Origin: DAIMFL01 sp964372215
Lineage (GTDB): Bacteria; Pseudomonadota; Alphaproteobacteria; Dongiales; Dongiaceae
Direction of reading: 5' to 3'
DNA length: 64,000 nt
Assembly (NCBI GenBank): GCA_964372215.1
Contig: CAYJQC010000011.1
Location: 81,552 to 145,551, forward strand
The position numbers and the translations under genes were made by a program. Positions 1 to 7,663 of this stretch are shown one piece after another. The first letter of the stretch is position 1. The number at the start of each line of letters is the position of its first letter. The notes under the pieces were generated by a model. The model had not been told where the DNA came from and searched no databases. It saw only the letters and a program-made list of their open reading frames with translations.

Positions 1-2086
1 GCATGTCGCGGACCAGGGCGTCATCCTCGACCAGCAGGACGACCTGCCCGGCGCCAGTCGGCAACGGCTGCTGCCGGTCGGGCGCGGACAGCGGCCAAGT
101 CTCGGCGGCGGCTCGCGGCAGCCGGATCTCGACCCGGGCGCCACGGCCCGGCTCGCTCTCGAGCCCGACCTGGCCGCCCGACTGCGCGACGAACCCGTAG
201 ACCATGCTGAGGCCGAGTCCGCTGCCCCTGCCGGCTTCCTTGGTGGTGAAGAACGGCTCGAAGGCGCGAGCCGCCACCTCGGCGCTCATGCCGATGCCAT
301 CGTCGATCACGGCTATCGCGGCGCAGTCGCCGGCCGCGGCGCCCGGCATGCCGCCGTCGCCATCGCAGGTGCTGGCCAGGTTGCGGGTCTCGATCAGCAG
401 GCGTCCGCCCGCGGCCATGGCGTCGCGGGCATTGATTGCGAGATTGAGCAGCGCCGTCTCCAGCTGCTCCCGGTCGGTCCGGACCGGGAACAGCCCCTGC
501 TGCAGGGACAGCACGACCTCGATGTCCTCGCCGAGGGTGCGCAGCAGCAGCTGCTCCATGTCGCGGACGAGCTCGTTGATGTCCACGATTTCCAGTTGCC
601 GCGGCTGGAAGCGGGAAAAGCCGAGCAGCCGGCGCACCAGCCCGGCGCCGCGATCGGCGGCCTCACGGGTAATCTGCAGCAATCGGTTCAGGCGGGCATC
701 GTCCCCGGTTTCCTCGGCCAGCAGCTCGGTGGTTCCCAGGATGATGCAGAGCAGGTTGTTGAAGTCGTGGGCAATGCCGCCGGTGAGCTGGCCGATCGCT
801 TGCATCTTCTGGGCCTGCCGCAGCTCGGTCTCGAGGCGGCGACGCTCGGTCAGGTCGAGCAGGATGCCGATGAACCCGAGGAAGCTGCCGTCCGGCGAGA
901 AGCGCGGCGACCCGGTGTCGAGGAACCACCGATAGACGCCGTCGTGGCGACGCAGGCGGTACTCGGCCTCGTAGGCGCGTGTCGCCTCTCCCGCCCGGCG
1001 GATCGCCGACACCGCGGAGTCGAGATCGTCGGGGTGCACGACCTGCTGCCAGCCATCGCCGATCTCGTCCTCGAGCTTGCGCCCGGTATAGGCCAGCCAC
1101 TGGCTGTTGACGAACACCGTCTCGCCCGACGGATCGTCGACCCAGACCAGCCCCGGGATGCTGTCGGCGATGTTGCGGAAGCGCGATTCGCTTTCGTTCA
1201 GGGCCTGCTCGACCCGCTTGCGGGCGCTGATGTCGTGGACGACGACCAGGGCGGCCGGCCGGCCCTCGTATTCCATGCCGTAGGCGGCCACCAGCACGTC
1301 GAAGACGCGGCCGTCGCGGCTGACGTGGCGCCACTCGCCATGGTGGCGCCGGCCGCTTGCGAGTTCCTGAATCACGGTCATCAGGCGCGGCGTGTCCTGG
1401 GTCGACCGGATCTGCAGCAGCGTCATCTCGCGGAACTCGTCGTGGCTCCAGCCATAGAGCTCGACGGCGGCGTCGTTGACCTCGAGGAAGCGCAGGGTCT
1501 CGCGGTCGTAGACCCACATCGGGTTGGGATTCTTCTCGAACAGCGGCCGGAACCGCGCCTCGGCGTCGAGCGTGCGCTCGCGCAGCAGGCGACCGCTGCG
1601 CGCGGCGCGATAGGCGGTGAATTCGGCCGCCGCGGCCTGCGCCAAGGCCTGGAGCGCCCCGCGCGCCAGCTCCGAGAGCGGCGGCCGCGGGCGGGTGTCG
1701 GCGACGCACAGGGCGCCGAACATGCTGCCGTCGCCCACGATCAGAGGCGCCGCCGCGACGAAGCGGATGTGCGGCGCCGCATTGACCAGGGGATGACCGG
1801 CGAGCCGGTTATCGAGGGCCGCGTCGGAAACGCCGGCCGTGCCGCCGGCGGCGATGGCGTCGGCGCAGAGCCGGCGCAACTGGTCCGGATAGCGCAGCTC
1901 CAGGCCGATTCCGGCCTTGTGCCACTGCCCGTCCCCTTCGGTCAGCGTGATGAACGCGATCGGCATCTCGAGCAGGCGCGCGGCGCTCCGCGCAAACTCG
2001 TAGAACACGGTTTCCGCGGCGCTGTTCAGGTTCGGAAGTTGGCGGGGCGCAGCCGGTCGCTGGCCCTCCGCTCCAGATGCCTCCAT
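1..2086 (-). CDS. Hybrid sensor histidine kinase (GAF-PAS-PAS-HisKA-HATPase-REC), 3' end outside window
   Basis: About 695 residues are visible and the frame stays open to the window edge. In order I read a GAF-like domain (residues ~20-160), two PAS domains (~175-420, the first with the phrase NPNPMWVYDRE), an H-box containing GGIAHDFNN (phospho-His near 441), an ATPase domain with the G2 motif GSGLGLSMVYGF, and the start of a receiver (VVLLVEDD) cut by the edge. There is no transmembrane segment, so it is a soluble sensor. The ATG at 2086 is the first in-frame start after an open stretch without ATG; I see no strong ribosome binding site. It lies 125 bp downstream of the CHASE2 kinase on the same strand and may be the last gene of that run. 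The ligand is unknown. Confidence 0.85.
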   Translation of the reverse strand, partial: MEASGAEGQRPAAPRQLPNLNSAAETVFYEFARSAARLLEMPIAFITLTEGDGQWHKAGIGLELRYPDQLRRLCADAIAAGGTAGVSDAALDNRLAGHPLVNAAPHIRFVAAAPLIVGDGSMFGALCVADTRPRPPLSELARGALQALAQAAAAEFTAYRAARSGRLLRERTLDAEARFRPLFEKNPNPMWVYDRETLRFLEVNDAAVELYGWSHDEFREMTLLQIRSTQDTPRLMTVIQELASGRRHHGEWRHVSRDGRVFDVLVAAYGMEYEGRPAALVVVHDISARKRVEQALNESESRFRNIADSIPGLVWVDDPSGETVFVNSQWLAYTGRKLEDEIGDGWQQVVHPDDLDSAVSAIRRAGEATRAYEAEYRLRRHDGVYRWFLDTGSPRFSPDGSFLGFIGILLDLTERRRLETELRQAQKMQAIGQLTGGIAHDFNNLLCIILGTTELLAEETGDDARLNRLLQITREAADRGAGLVRRLLGFSRFQPRQLEIVDINELVRDMEQLLLRTLGEDIEVVLSLQQGLFPVRTDREQLETALLNLAINARDAMAAGGRLLIETRNLASTCDGDGGMPGAAAGDCAAIAVIDDGIGMSAEVAARAFEPFFTTKEAGRGSGLGLSMVYGFVAQSGGQVGLESEPGRGARVEIRLPRAAAETWPLSAPDRQQPLPTGAGQVVLLVEDDALVRDM

Positions 2087-2211
2087 ATCGGTGACGAATC
2101 CTGTGCCGTGAGGTCGCTCTAGGTCACCATCGCGCGGTTGCCGGGGCGTTAACTTTCCCGGCGGCTATCCATCAGGCTTAGTCACCCTGTACGTATGTCT
2201 CGCGGCACTGG

Positions 2212-4299
2212 TTACTTTGCGGCCTCGGCGGAGCCGTCCGCTGCCGGCCGCAGGGTGAAGTGGAAGGTCATGCCGCCGTCGTCGTTGCGGGTCGCCCACA
2301 GGCGGCCCTGATGGGCCTCGATGATCGAGCGGCAGATCGTGAGGCCGATGCCCATGCCGGTGTCCTTGGTGCTCACCACCGGCTTGAACAGCCGCTGCTC
2401 CACCTCGGGCGACAGTCCCGGGCCGGTATCGCTGATCGCGACCTCGACGTCGCCGTCGCTCGCCCGGGTCTCGATGGCGAGCATGCGCCGATTCGTGCCG
2501 GACATCGCCTCGACCGCGTTGCGCACCAAATTCAGCACGACCTGCTGGATCTGGATGCGGTTGATCAACACCGGCGGCAGGGCCGGCGCATAGCGCCGCC
2601 GGACGGTGACCGCCGCCGCGGCGGGGCCGAGCAGGGCGCTCGCCACCGCGTCCTCGAGCACGTCGTTGGCATTCTCCGGAGCCCGCACGGTGCGGCCCTT
2701 CTCGACGATGTCGCGCAGTCCCGAAATGATCGCCGCCGCCCGGTCGACCTGGGCGACCGCCAGGTCGATGTAGCCGTAGACCTTTTCCGGCGTGCGTCCG
2801 CCGCCGCCGCGCAGCATCCGGCGGCAGGCCTGCACGTAATTGCCGATCGCCGCCAGCGGCTGGTTGAGCTCGTGGGTGAGCGCCGAGGACAGCTGCGCCA
2901 CCGCGCTGCGGCGCGAGACGTCGAGCAGCTCGGCCTGCAGGTCGCGCAGCCGGATCTCGCGTTCGCGCAACGCCGCCTCGGTCCGGCGGCGGGCGGCGAC
3001 GAAGCCGATCGCGATCAGCACCGCGTAGACGACCGCGGCGGCGACCGCCGGGAATGCGCCGTCGACGAGTGTCAGGGCCGCCGCATAGGCGATCCAGCTT
3101 CCGGCCAGCAGGGCTGCGAAGCCGGCCGCGCAGAATACGAGCAGCTGCCGTGTCGACAGCCGCGGCTGCAGGAAGATGACGGCCAGGCCGAAGGCGACCA
3201 GTGCGGCCAGTTCGCCCAGGGTCGCCAGCGGGCTGCGGGTCAGCACGCCGCCGGAGAGCAGGCTGTCGAGCAGCTGAGCATGGATGTCGATGCCGGGCAT
3301 CAGGATGCCGAGCGGGGTCGCATGCAGGTCCATGAGTCCGGCCGCGGTCGAGCCGATCAGCACCAGCTTGCCGCGCAGGCGGCCGGGCGCGACGCCGCCG
3401 GCCATCAGCCGCGCGGCAGAGATGTAGCGGCCGGAATCGCTCGGGGCGTAGTGCATCCAGATCCGGCCCTGGCTGTCGGTCGGCACCGCGCCGGTCCCGA
3501 CCGAGACCCAGTCGATGCCATGGCCGGTGGTGTGGATGGCCAGTACGGGGCTGTCCTGGGCGGCGCGCAGCATCTCGAGCGCCAGGGTCGGCAGCACCGC
3601 GCCGCCGACCTCGATCGCCGCCGGCACGCGCCGGAGCACGCCGTCGGGCTCGAGCGGCAGGCTGACCACGCCGGTCCCGGCGCTGGCCTCGGTCAGCAGG
3701 TCGAGATTCCGCACCAGCCCTGGAAACCGGGGCAGGAAGGGGCGCGGGTCGCCACCGATCTCGGCCAATGGCGGGGCCTGCAGCAGGCCAGGATCCGCGC
3801 CCGCCACGCCGTTCATGTCGATCGCGGCACCGAGCACCACCGGCAGCCGGGCAAAGCTTTCGGCCAGCACCCGATCGCCGTCCGGCAGGGCTTCGAGAGT
3901 CCGGCGCAACGCCGGATCGATCGTCGGAAGCAGTTGCGCCAGGACGCTTCCGGGATTCAAGCGGTCGCGCTCTGGAAACAGGATGCCGAGGCCGACCAGC
4001 CGGGCGTCGGCCAGGGCGACGGCGTCGACCAGCCGGGCGACCAGGCTGCGCGGCCAGGGCCACTGGCCATGGCGGGTGAGCGACGCGTCGTCGATGTCGA
4101 CCACCACCACCGATCCGCCATCGGCCGCGCGCGGCTGGAGCCGCTGATAGAGGTCGAACAGCGTGAGCCGAAGGGTCGCGACCGGGGTCGGGTCGAGCAG
4201 CCGGAGCAGGAGCAGCAGGCCAAGCACCAGCAGTGCCGCGCGCCGGCCTGCCGGCGGCGGGGCGGGGCGGCTGTCGGCTGGTCGAGCGGCCTCGGACAT
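2212..4299 (-). CDS. CHASE2-domain transmembrane sensor histidine kinase
   Basis: 695 residues. One N-terminal membrane helix (~20-37) is followed by a CHASE2 extracytoplasmic sensor domain (~45-340; VVVVDIDDASL, LVLIGSTAAGLMDLHATP, MPGIDIHAQLLDSLL). Three clustered helices (~360-435), a short coiled coil and a HisKA/HATPase module come next. The phospho-His is H476 in THELNQPLAAIG, the N-box is LVRNAVEAM, and the G boxes are DTGPGLSPE and GMGIGLTIC. CHASE2 domains face the periplasm and sense unknown envelope signals. It lies 61 bp downstream of the OmpA-like lipoprotein and FecR genes, an association seen elsewhere for CHASE2 proteins. No receiver is fused, so a partner is needed; the two response regulators upstream are the obvious candidates (inference). 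Confidence 0.9.
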   Translation of the reverse strand: MSEAARPADSRPAPPPAGRRAALLVLGLLLLLRLLDPTPVATLRLTLFDLYQRLQPRAADGGSVVVVDIDDASLTRHGQWPWPRSLVARLVDAVALADARLVGLGILFPERDRLNPGSVLAQLLPTIDPALRRTLEALPDGDRVLAESFARLPVVLGAAIDMNGVAGADPGLLQAPPLAEIGGDPRPFLPRFPGLVRNLDLLTEASAGTGVVSLPLEPDGVLRRVPAAIEVGGAVLPTLALEMLRAAQDSPVLAIHTTGHGIDWVSVGTGAVPTDSQGRIWMHYAPSDSGRYISAARLMAGGVAPGRLRGKLVLIGSTAAGLMDLHATPLGILMPGIDIHAQLLDSLLSGGVLTRSPLATLGELAALVAFGLAVIFLQPRLSTRQLLVFCAAGFAALLAGSWIAYAAALTLVDGAFPAVAAAVVYAVLIAIGFVAARRRTEAALREREIRLRDLQAELLDVSRRSAVAQLSSALTHELNQPLAAIGNYVQACRRMLRGGGGRTPEKVYGYIDLAVAQVDRAAAIISGLRDIVEKGRTVRAPENANDVLEDAVASALLGPAAAAVTVRRRYAPALPPVLINRIQIQQVVLNLVRNAVEAMSGTNRRMLAIETRASDGDVEVAISDTGPGLSPEVEQRLFKPVVSTKDTGMGIGLTICRSIIEAHQGRLWATRNDDGGMTFHFTLRPAADGSAEAAK

Positions 4300-4360
4300 C
4301 GGGCTGCGGCGCGGTCTGGGCGGCCGCTCCCCGGAGCGGTGCGGGCGCGCGACGACGATC

Positions 4361-5011
4361 CTAGCGGATGATCACTTCGACACGCCGATTGCGCGGCTCG
4401 TCGACGTTGTCGGGGGTCGGGATCAACGGGTTGTTCTCGCCATGCGAGGTAACCTCGATGCGGTCGAGCGTGAGGCCGGCGGCCACCAGCCGGTCGCGCA
4501 CCGCTTCGGCGCGGCTCAACGACAGTTGCATGTTGTATGCCGGTGCGCCGGTACGGTCGGCATGACCGGTCACCGACACGTCCGGCGCGGCGCGGGCCGC
4601 CACGGCCGCGATGATGTCGGGCAGCAGCGCCGCCGATTCCGGCACCAGTTCGGTGCCGCCTGAGACGAAATACAGGGTGAAGACCTGCGGCGCCGCGGGC
4701 TGCGCGGCCAGCGCCTCGCCGAAGGACTTCTGGATCTCCTCCAGCGAGATCTCGAAGGGCTCGATCGGCGGCTGCCCGGCGCGGTTGAGGCCGGTCGCCT
4801 CGCGCGCCGCATCGAGCGTCTGGGTGCCCGCCGCGCTGGTGACTTCGACGCGGCCGACGCTGCCGTCCTCGTTGTCGAGCAGCACCACCAGGTTGTCGGG
4901 GGTGCCGCAGGCGGCGAGCAGGGACAGCGACACCAGCAGCGCGGCGAGGCGCAGCAGCCGCGACAGGCCGGCATGCGGCGGACGGAACGGCAGGGCGTTG
5001 CGGCGGATCAT
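4361..5011 (-). CDS. OmpA-family outer-membrane lipoprotein
   Basis: 216 residues. The N-terminus is a lipoprotein signal with lipobox LAAC, putting the lipidated cysteine at C35. The C-terminal half (~105-216) is an OmpA/MotB peptidoglycan-binding domain: TLYFVSGGTEL, VTGHADRTG, LSLSRAEAVRDRL and the terminal NRRVEVIIR. The expected location is the outer membrane inner leaflet, tethered to peptidoglycan. Its ATG overlaps the TGA of the fecR-like gene by four bases (ATGA, 5008-5011), so the two are translationally coupled. The middle region (~40-100) is not recognised. A role as the cell-wall-facing partner of the CHASE2 kinase is inference from position. Confidence 0.88.
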   Translation of the reverse strand: MIRRNALPFRPPHAGLSRLLRLAALLVSLSLLAACGTPDNLVVLLDNEDGSVGRVEVTSAAGTQTLDAAREATGLNRAGQPPIEPFEISLEEIQKSFGEALAAQPAAPQVFTLYFVSGGTELVPESAALLPDIIAAVAARAAPDVSVTGHADRTGAPAYNMQLSLSRAEAVRDRLVAAGLTLDRIEVTSHGENNPLIPTPDNVDEPRNRRVEVIIR

Positions 5012-5460
5012 GGCGCCTGATCCTCGACCCGGACCAGGAAGCGCGTGCCGCGCACGGCGATCGTCGCCACCGGCGTCTCCAGCGATACCGGCTCCGACGA
5101 CAGCTTGGCGATGACCCCGGATATGTACAGCAGCGTGCCGCGGGTGAGCCGGGCGACGAAGCCGAGCTGGTTCTCGCTCGGCACGAACTCGAAGTGCTTG
5201 AGGACGAGTTCGGTGGAATTGCCCATCGACAGGCGCGTGCTGTCCTTGAGGGTCAGGCCGACGGCGCCGTCCTTGCCGGTCGCGAGGGAATCGCTGCGAT
5301 AGACGGCCGCACCCGGTTCGAGTGCGATCCGCAACTCGCCGCGCTGGACATAGGCTTCACCCTCCACGGTCTTGACGTAGCCGATCGCCGCCTCGTCCTG
5401 CGCTGCTGCCGGCCCGCCGGCCGCCAGCAGCGCGGCCAAGATGATCATCCACCCGCGCAT
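5008..5460 (-). CDS. FecR-domain periplasmic protein
   Basis: 150 residues starting at the ATG at 5460, which has a purine-rich GAGGGGGCGAG ribosome binding site just upstream. A cleavable signal peptide (MIILAALLAAGGPAAAQ) is followed by a FecR fold: GYVKTVEGEAYVQRG, DGAVGLTLKDSTRLSMG and the C-terminal VSLETPVATIAVRGTRFLV. There is no N-terminal anti-sigma domain, no membrane anchor, and no ECF sigma factor or TonB receptor next to it, so this is the stand-alone periplasmic FecR type rather than an iron-citrate regulator. It is coupled to the OmpA lipoprotein gene and lies upstream of the CHASE2 kinase. Confidence 0.88.
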   Translation of the reverse strand: MRGWMIILAALLAAGGPAAAQDEAAIGYVKTVEGEAYVQRGELRIALEPGAAVYRSDSLATGKDGAVGLTLKDSTRLSMGNSTELVLKHFEFVPSENQLGFVARLTRGTLLYISGVIAKLSSEPVSLETPVATIAVRGTRFLVRVEDQAP

Positions 5461-5572
5461 GCTCGCCCCCTCTGCGGAACTGGTCGACGAGAAGTGGTTC
5501 GTTCCCTGCGCCAAGCTAGTTGGCGGAGGGCCCGGGATCAATGGCAATGACGCCCTTGCGGGCCGCCGGGCG

Positions 5573-5962
5573 TCAGGCGCCGGCCGGTGCGCTATCCCGG
5601 GCCAGGGCACGGTCGATGCTTTCGAGCAGCCGGTGTTCGCGCAACGGCTTCTCGAGCAGCGCCGCCGCGCCGGCATCGGCCGCCCGGGCGCGGCTCCCCG
5701 CATCGAATCGCCCGCTGATCAGGATGACCGGGGTCGACGCCCCCTGGGCGCGCAGCCGCTCGATGACCTGGATTCCGTCCAGGCCGGGCAGGTGCAGGTC
5801 GACGACCATGCAGGCGCCGACGGATGGCGTATCGAAGAACGCCTCGCCGCTCGGGAACACCTGGATGCAGTGGCCGGCCGCCTCGAGCAGCGCCTGCAGC
5901 GAGTGGCGGACCGCCTCGTCGTCGTCGACGATGACAATGATCGGCGAGCTATTCATGCTCAT
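5573..5962 (-). CDS. Single-domain response regulator (receiver only)
   Basis: 129 residues forming one receiver domain with no output domain. The acidic pocket is D13/D14 (IVDDDEAVRHSL), the phospho-acceptor is D55 (VVDLHLPGLDG) and the conserved lysine is K105 (LLEKPL). Its closest relatives in style are FixJ-type receivers. It sits 63 bp after the FixJ-like regulator and 112 bp before the FecR gene, all on the minus strand. It may be a phosphate sink or a relay for one of the neighbouring kinases; which one cannot be told from sequence. Confidence 0.88.
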   Translation of the reverse strand: MSMNSSPIIVIVDDDEAVRHSLQALLEAAGHCIQVFPSGEAFFDTPSVGACMVVDLHLPGLDGIQVIERLRAQGASTPVILISGRFDAGSRARAADAGAAALLEKPLREHRLLESIDRALARDSAPAGA

Positions 5963-6025
5963 CCAAACTATCGGGACCGGGGTGGTTTCCCCAATCCGGA
6001 ATTGTACGTAGCGGGGCGGCCCGGC

Positions 6026-6655
6026 TCAGGGCGCCTCCGGGTCGATCCCCGCGGCCAGCGCCATGCGCACCAGGTGCGACAGGCTCTTGGCCTGCATCTT
6101 CTCCATCACCCGGGCCCGGTGGACCTCGACCGTGCGCGGGCTGATTCCCAACTCGTAGGCGATCACCTTGTTGGGGTTGCCGATGATGAGCTGGTGCAGC
6201 GCGTCGTGCTCGCGCGGGGTCAGCTGCTGCAGCCCGTCGAGTCCGGCCGCGCCGGCTTCCGCGCCGCCGCCGGACCGGGCCTCGGCGAGCGCGCCGCGGA
6301 TGCGATCGATCAGGATGCCGTCGTCGAACGGCTTCTCCAGGAAGTCGAAGGCGCCGGCCTTCATCGCCTTGACCGCCAGCGGTACGTCGCCATGGCCGGT
6401 GATGATGATGATCCGGAGCCCGGGATGTGCGCCGGCCAGGCGCTGCTGGATCTCCAGACCGCCGAGATCGGGCATCTGAACGTCGAGCAGCACGCACCCG
6501 GTCTGGCCGGCGGCAAGCGCCGCCAGGAAGGCCTTGCCCGAACCGAAAGTGCGGACCTCGAGTCCATCGGATTCGACGAGCGCTCCCAGGGAGTCGCGCA
6601 CGGCTTCGTCGTCGTCGACGATGAACACCGTGCCCATCTCGCCCAGCCCCTGCAT
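6026..6655 (-). CDS. FixJ/LuxR-family response regulator
   Basis: 209 residues. An N-terminal receiver has the acidic pair D14/D15, acceptor D58 (LLDVQMPDLGG), the FixJ-type phrase ITGHGDVPLAVKAMKAG and K108. A short linker leads to a GerE/LuxR helix-turn-helix (~145-205: LTPREHDALHQL, LGISPRTVEVHRARVMEKM). It acts as a DNA-binding transcription factor when phosphorylated. The start is uncertain: the second ATG (6637, MGTVFIVDDDE) has a better upstream GGGCGAG and matches usual FixJ length. It may be the output of the kinases at 2212-4299 or 1-2086. Confidence 0.9.
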   Translation of the reverse strand: MQGLGEMGTVFIVDDDEAVRDSLGALVESDGLEVRTFGSGKAFLAALAAGQTGCVLLDVQMPDLGGLEIQQRLAGAHPGLRIIIITGHGDVPLAVKAMKAGAFDFLEKPFDDGILIDRIRGALAEARSGGGAEAGAAGLDGLQQLTPREHDALHQLIIGNPNKVIAYELGISPRTVEVHRARVMEKMQAKSLSHLVRMALAAGIDPEAP

Positions 6656-6822
6656 CGGCTATGCCCGTATCCAGCCGGCACCACGAAACACGTCGTTCCG
6701 GCCGGCGGCCGGAACGTGTCTCGCGGACCCTAGCATTCCGCGCGGGCTTGTCCCAGGGGCAGATCGTGATGTGCAGATCGTGATGGGCGGCACGGCGACC
6801 GCCGGCCCGTTTCGAGGGTCGA

Positions 6823-7395
6823 TCAGTCGTGGACCGGAAAGCTGCCGTAGGCGCCCATCAGATAGCGGTCCTCGGGGTCGAGGCCGCGCACCGGCATGAA
6901 CACCGCCCGGTAGAACACCATGTGACCCGGGGCCGCCCGGAAGGCGTCCTCGATCTCGACCGGGGCCTGTTCGCGCATGGCGTCGCAACAGGCGCCGATC
7001 AGCGCCGGCAGGCGCGGCAGGATATCGTTCAGGGCGCGGCCGATCAGCCGCTGGCCGAATGCCGCCTCGACCCGTTCGCCGCACAGCACGAAGACGCTGC
7101 GCGTGGCGTCCGGATCGCAGGACAGTAGAAAGCGGTCGGCCCAGTCCTCGGGACTGCGGTGCGGGGCGAGATCCTTCAGCAACGGCAGCTCGGCGCCGGT
7201 GCGCAGGCGCAGCCAGTCCTGCAGGGCCCGGCGGGTGGCGCGCCGCTCCTGGCCGTTCGGCTGAAAACCCGCGCCATCGGATTTCTGCAGGCGGATGGTG
7301 CGCGACCCGCGGGCGCCGGCCGCCGATGCGTTGGGGCTGCGCGCGGCCGGCGGGCGGCGGCTCGAATCGTCGGCCCTGGGGAGATCGTCGCTCAT
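6823..7395 (-). CDS. PAS-like (PAS_5 type) protein of unknown role
   Basis: 190 residues from the ATG at 7395; an in-frame ATG at 7410 is also possible. The first ~45 residues look disordered. The rest resembles the alphaproteobacterial PAS_5 family: a helical start with W-containing WLRLRTG, SPEDWADRFLLSCDP, then the typical ending FYRAVFMPVRG...YLMGAYGSF. Members have no known enzymatic activity and are thought to be sensory. It is the first gene of the minus-strand signalling block, 167 bp upstream of the FixJ-like gene. No output domain is present. Confidence 0.7.
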   Translation of the reverse strand: MSDDLPRADDSSRRPPAARSPNASAAGARGSRTIRLQKSDGAGFQPNGQERRATRRALQDWLRLRTGAELPLLKDLAPHRSPEDWADRFLLSCDPDATRSVFVLCGERVEAAFGQRLIGRALNDILPRLPALIGACCDAMREQAPVEIEDAFRAAPGHMVFYRAVFMPVRGLDPEDRYLMGAYGSFPVHD

Positions 7396-7637
7396 GGCAG
7401 CCACTTGCACTTCCTCTTGGCGGTCGCCTGGGTCCGTGCTGCCTTGCTGCCGGAACCCGCACGCGGCGCGGCCGGCAGGCGGGGGGCCCGCATGTCGTCA
7501 TGCAGCCGTCAATCTGGCCGGTTCTCGGCGACAATGCGGGCAGGTCGCGGCAGCGATAGGCTCGGTCCGTGACGCCGGATTGATACCAGTGGACGCGGCT
7601 GCCGTTTATTCGGATTAGTACGTAGCCCGAACCAGCG

Positions 7638-7657
7638 GCCGCGCCGTCCGGCGCGGC
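7638..7657 (-). terminator. GC-rich hairpin after the CLC gene
   Basis: An 8-bp perfect stem (GCCGCGCC / GGCGCGGC) with a 4-base loop lies just downstream of the stop of the chloride-channel gene. There is no clear U tract, so termination is only a guess. Confidence 0.3.
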
Positions 7658-7663
7658 GCGCGG

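Noticed and set aside
596..2122. 508-codon plus-strand frame opposite the hybrid kinase
   Set aside because: The minus strand gives GAF, PAS, H-box and ATPase motifs; the plus frame has none.
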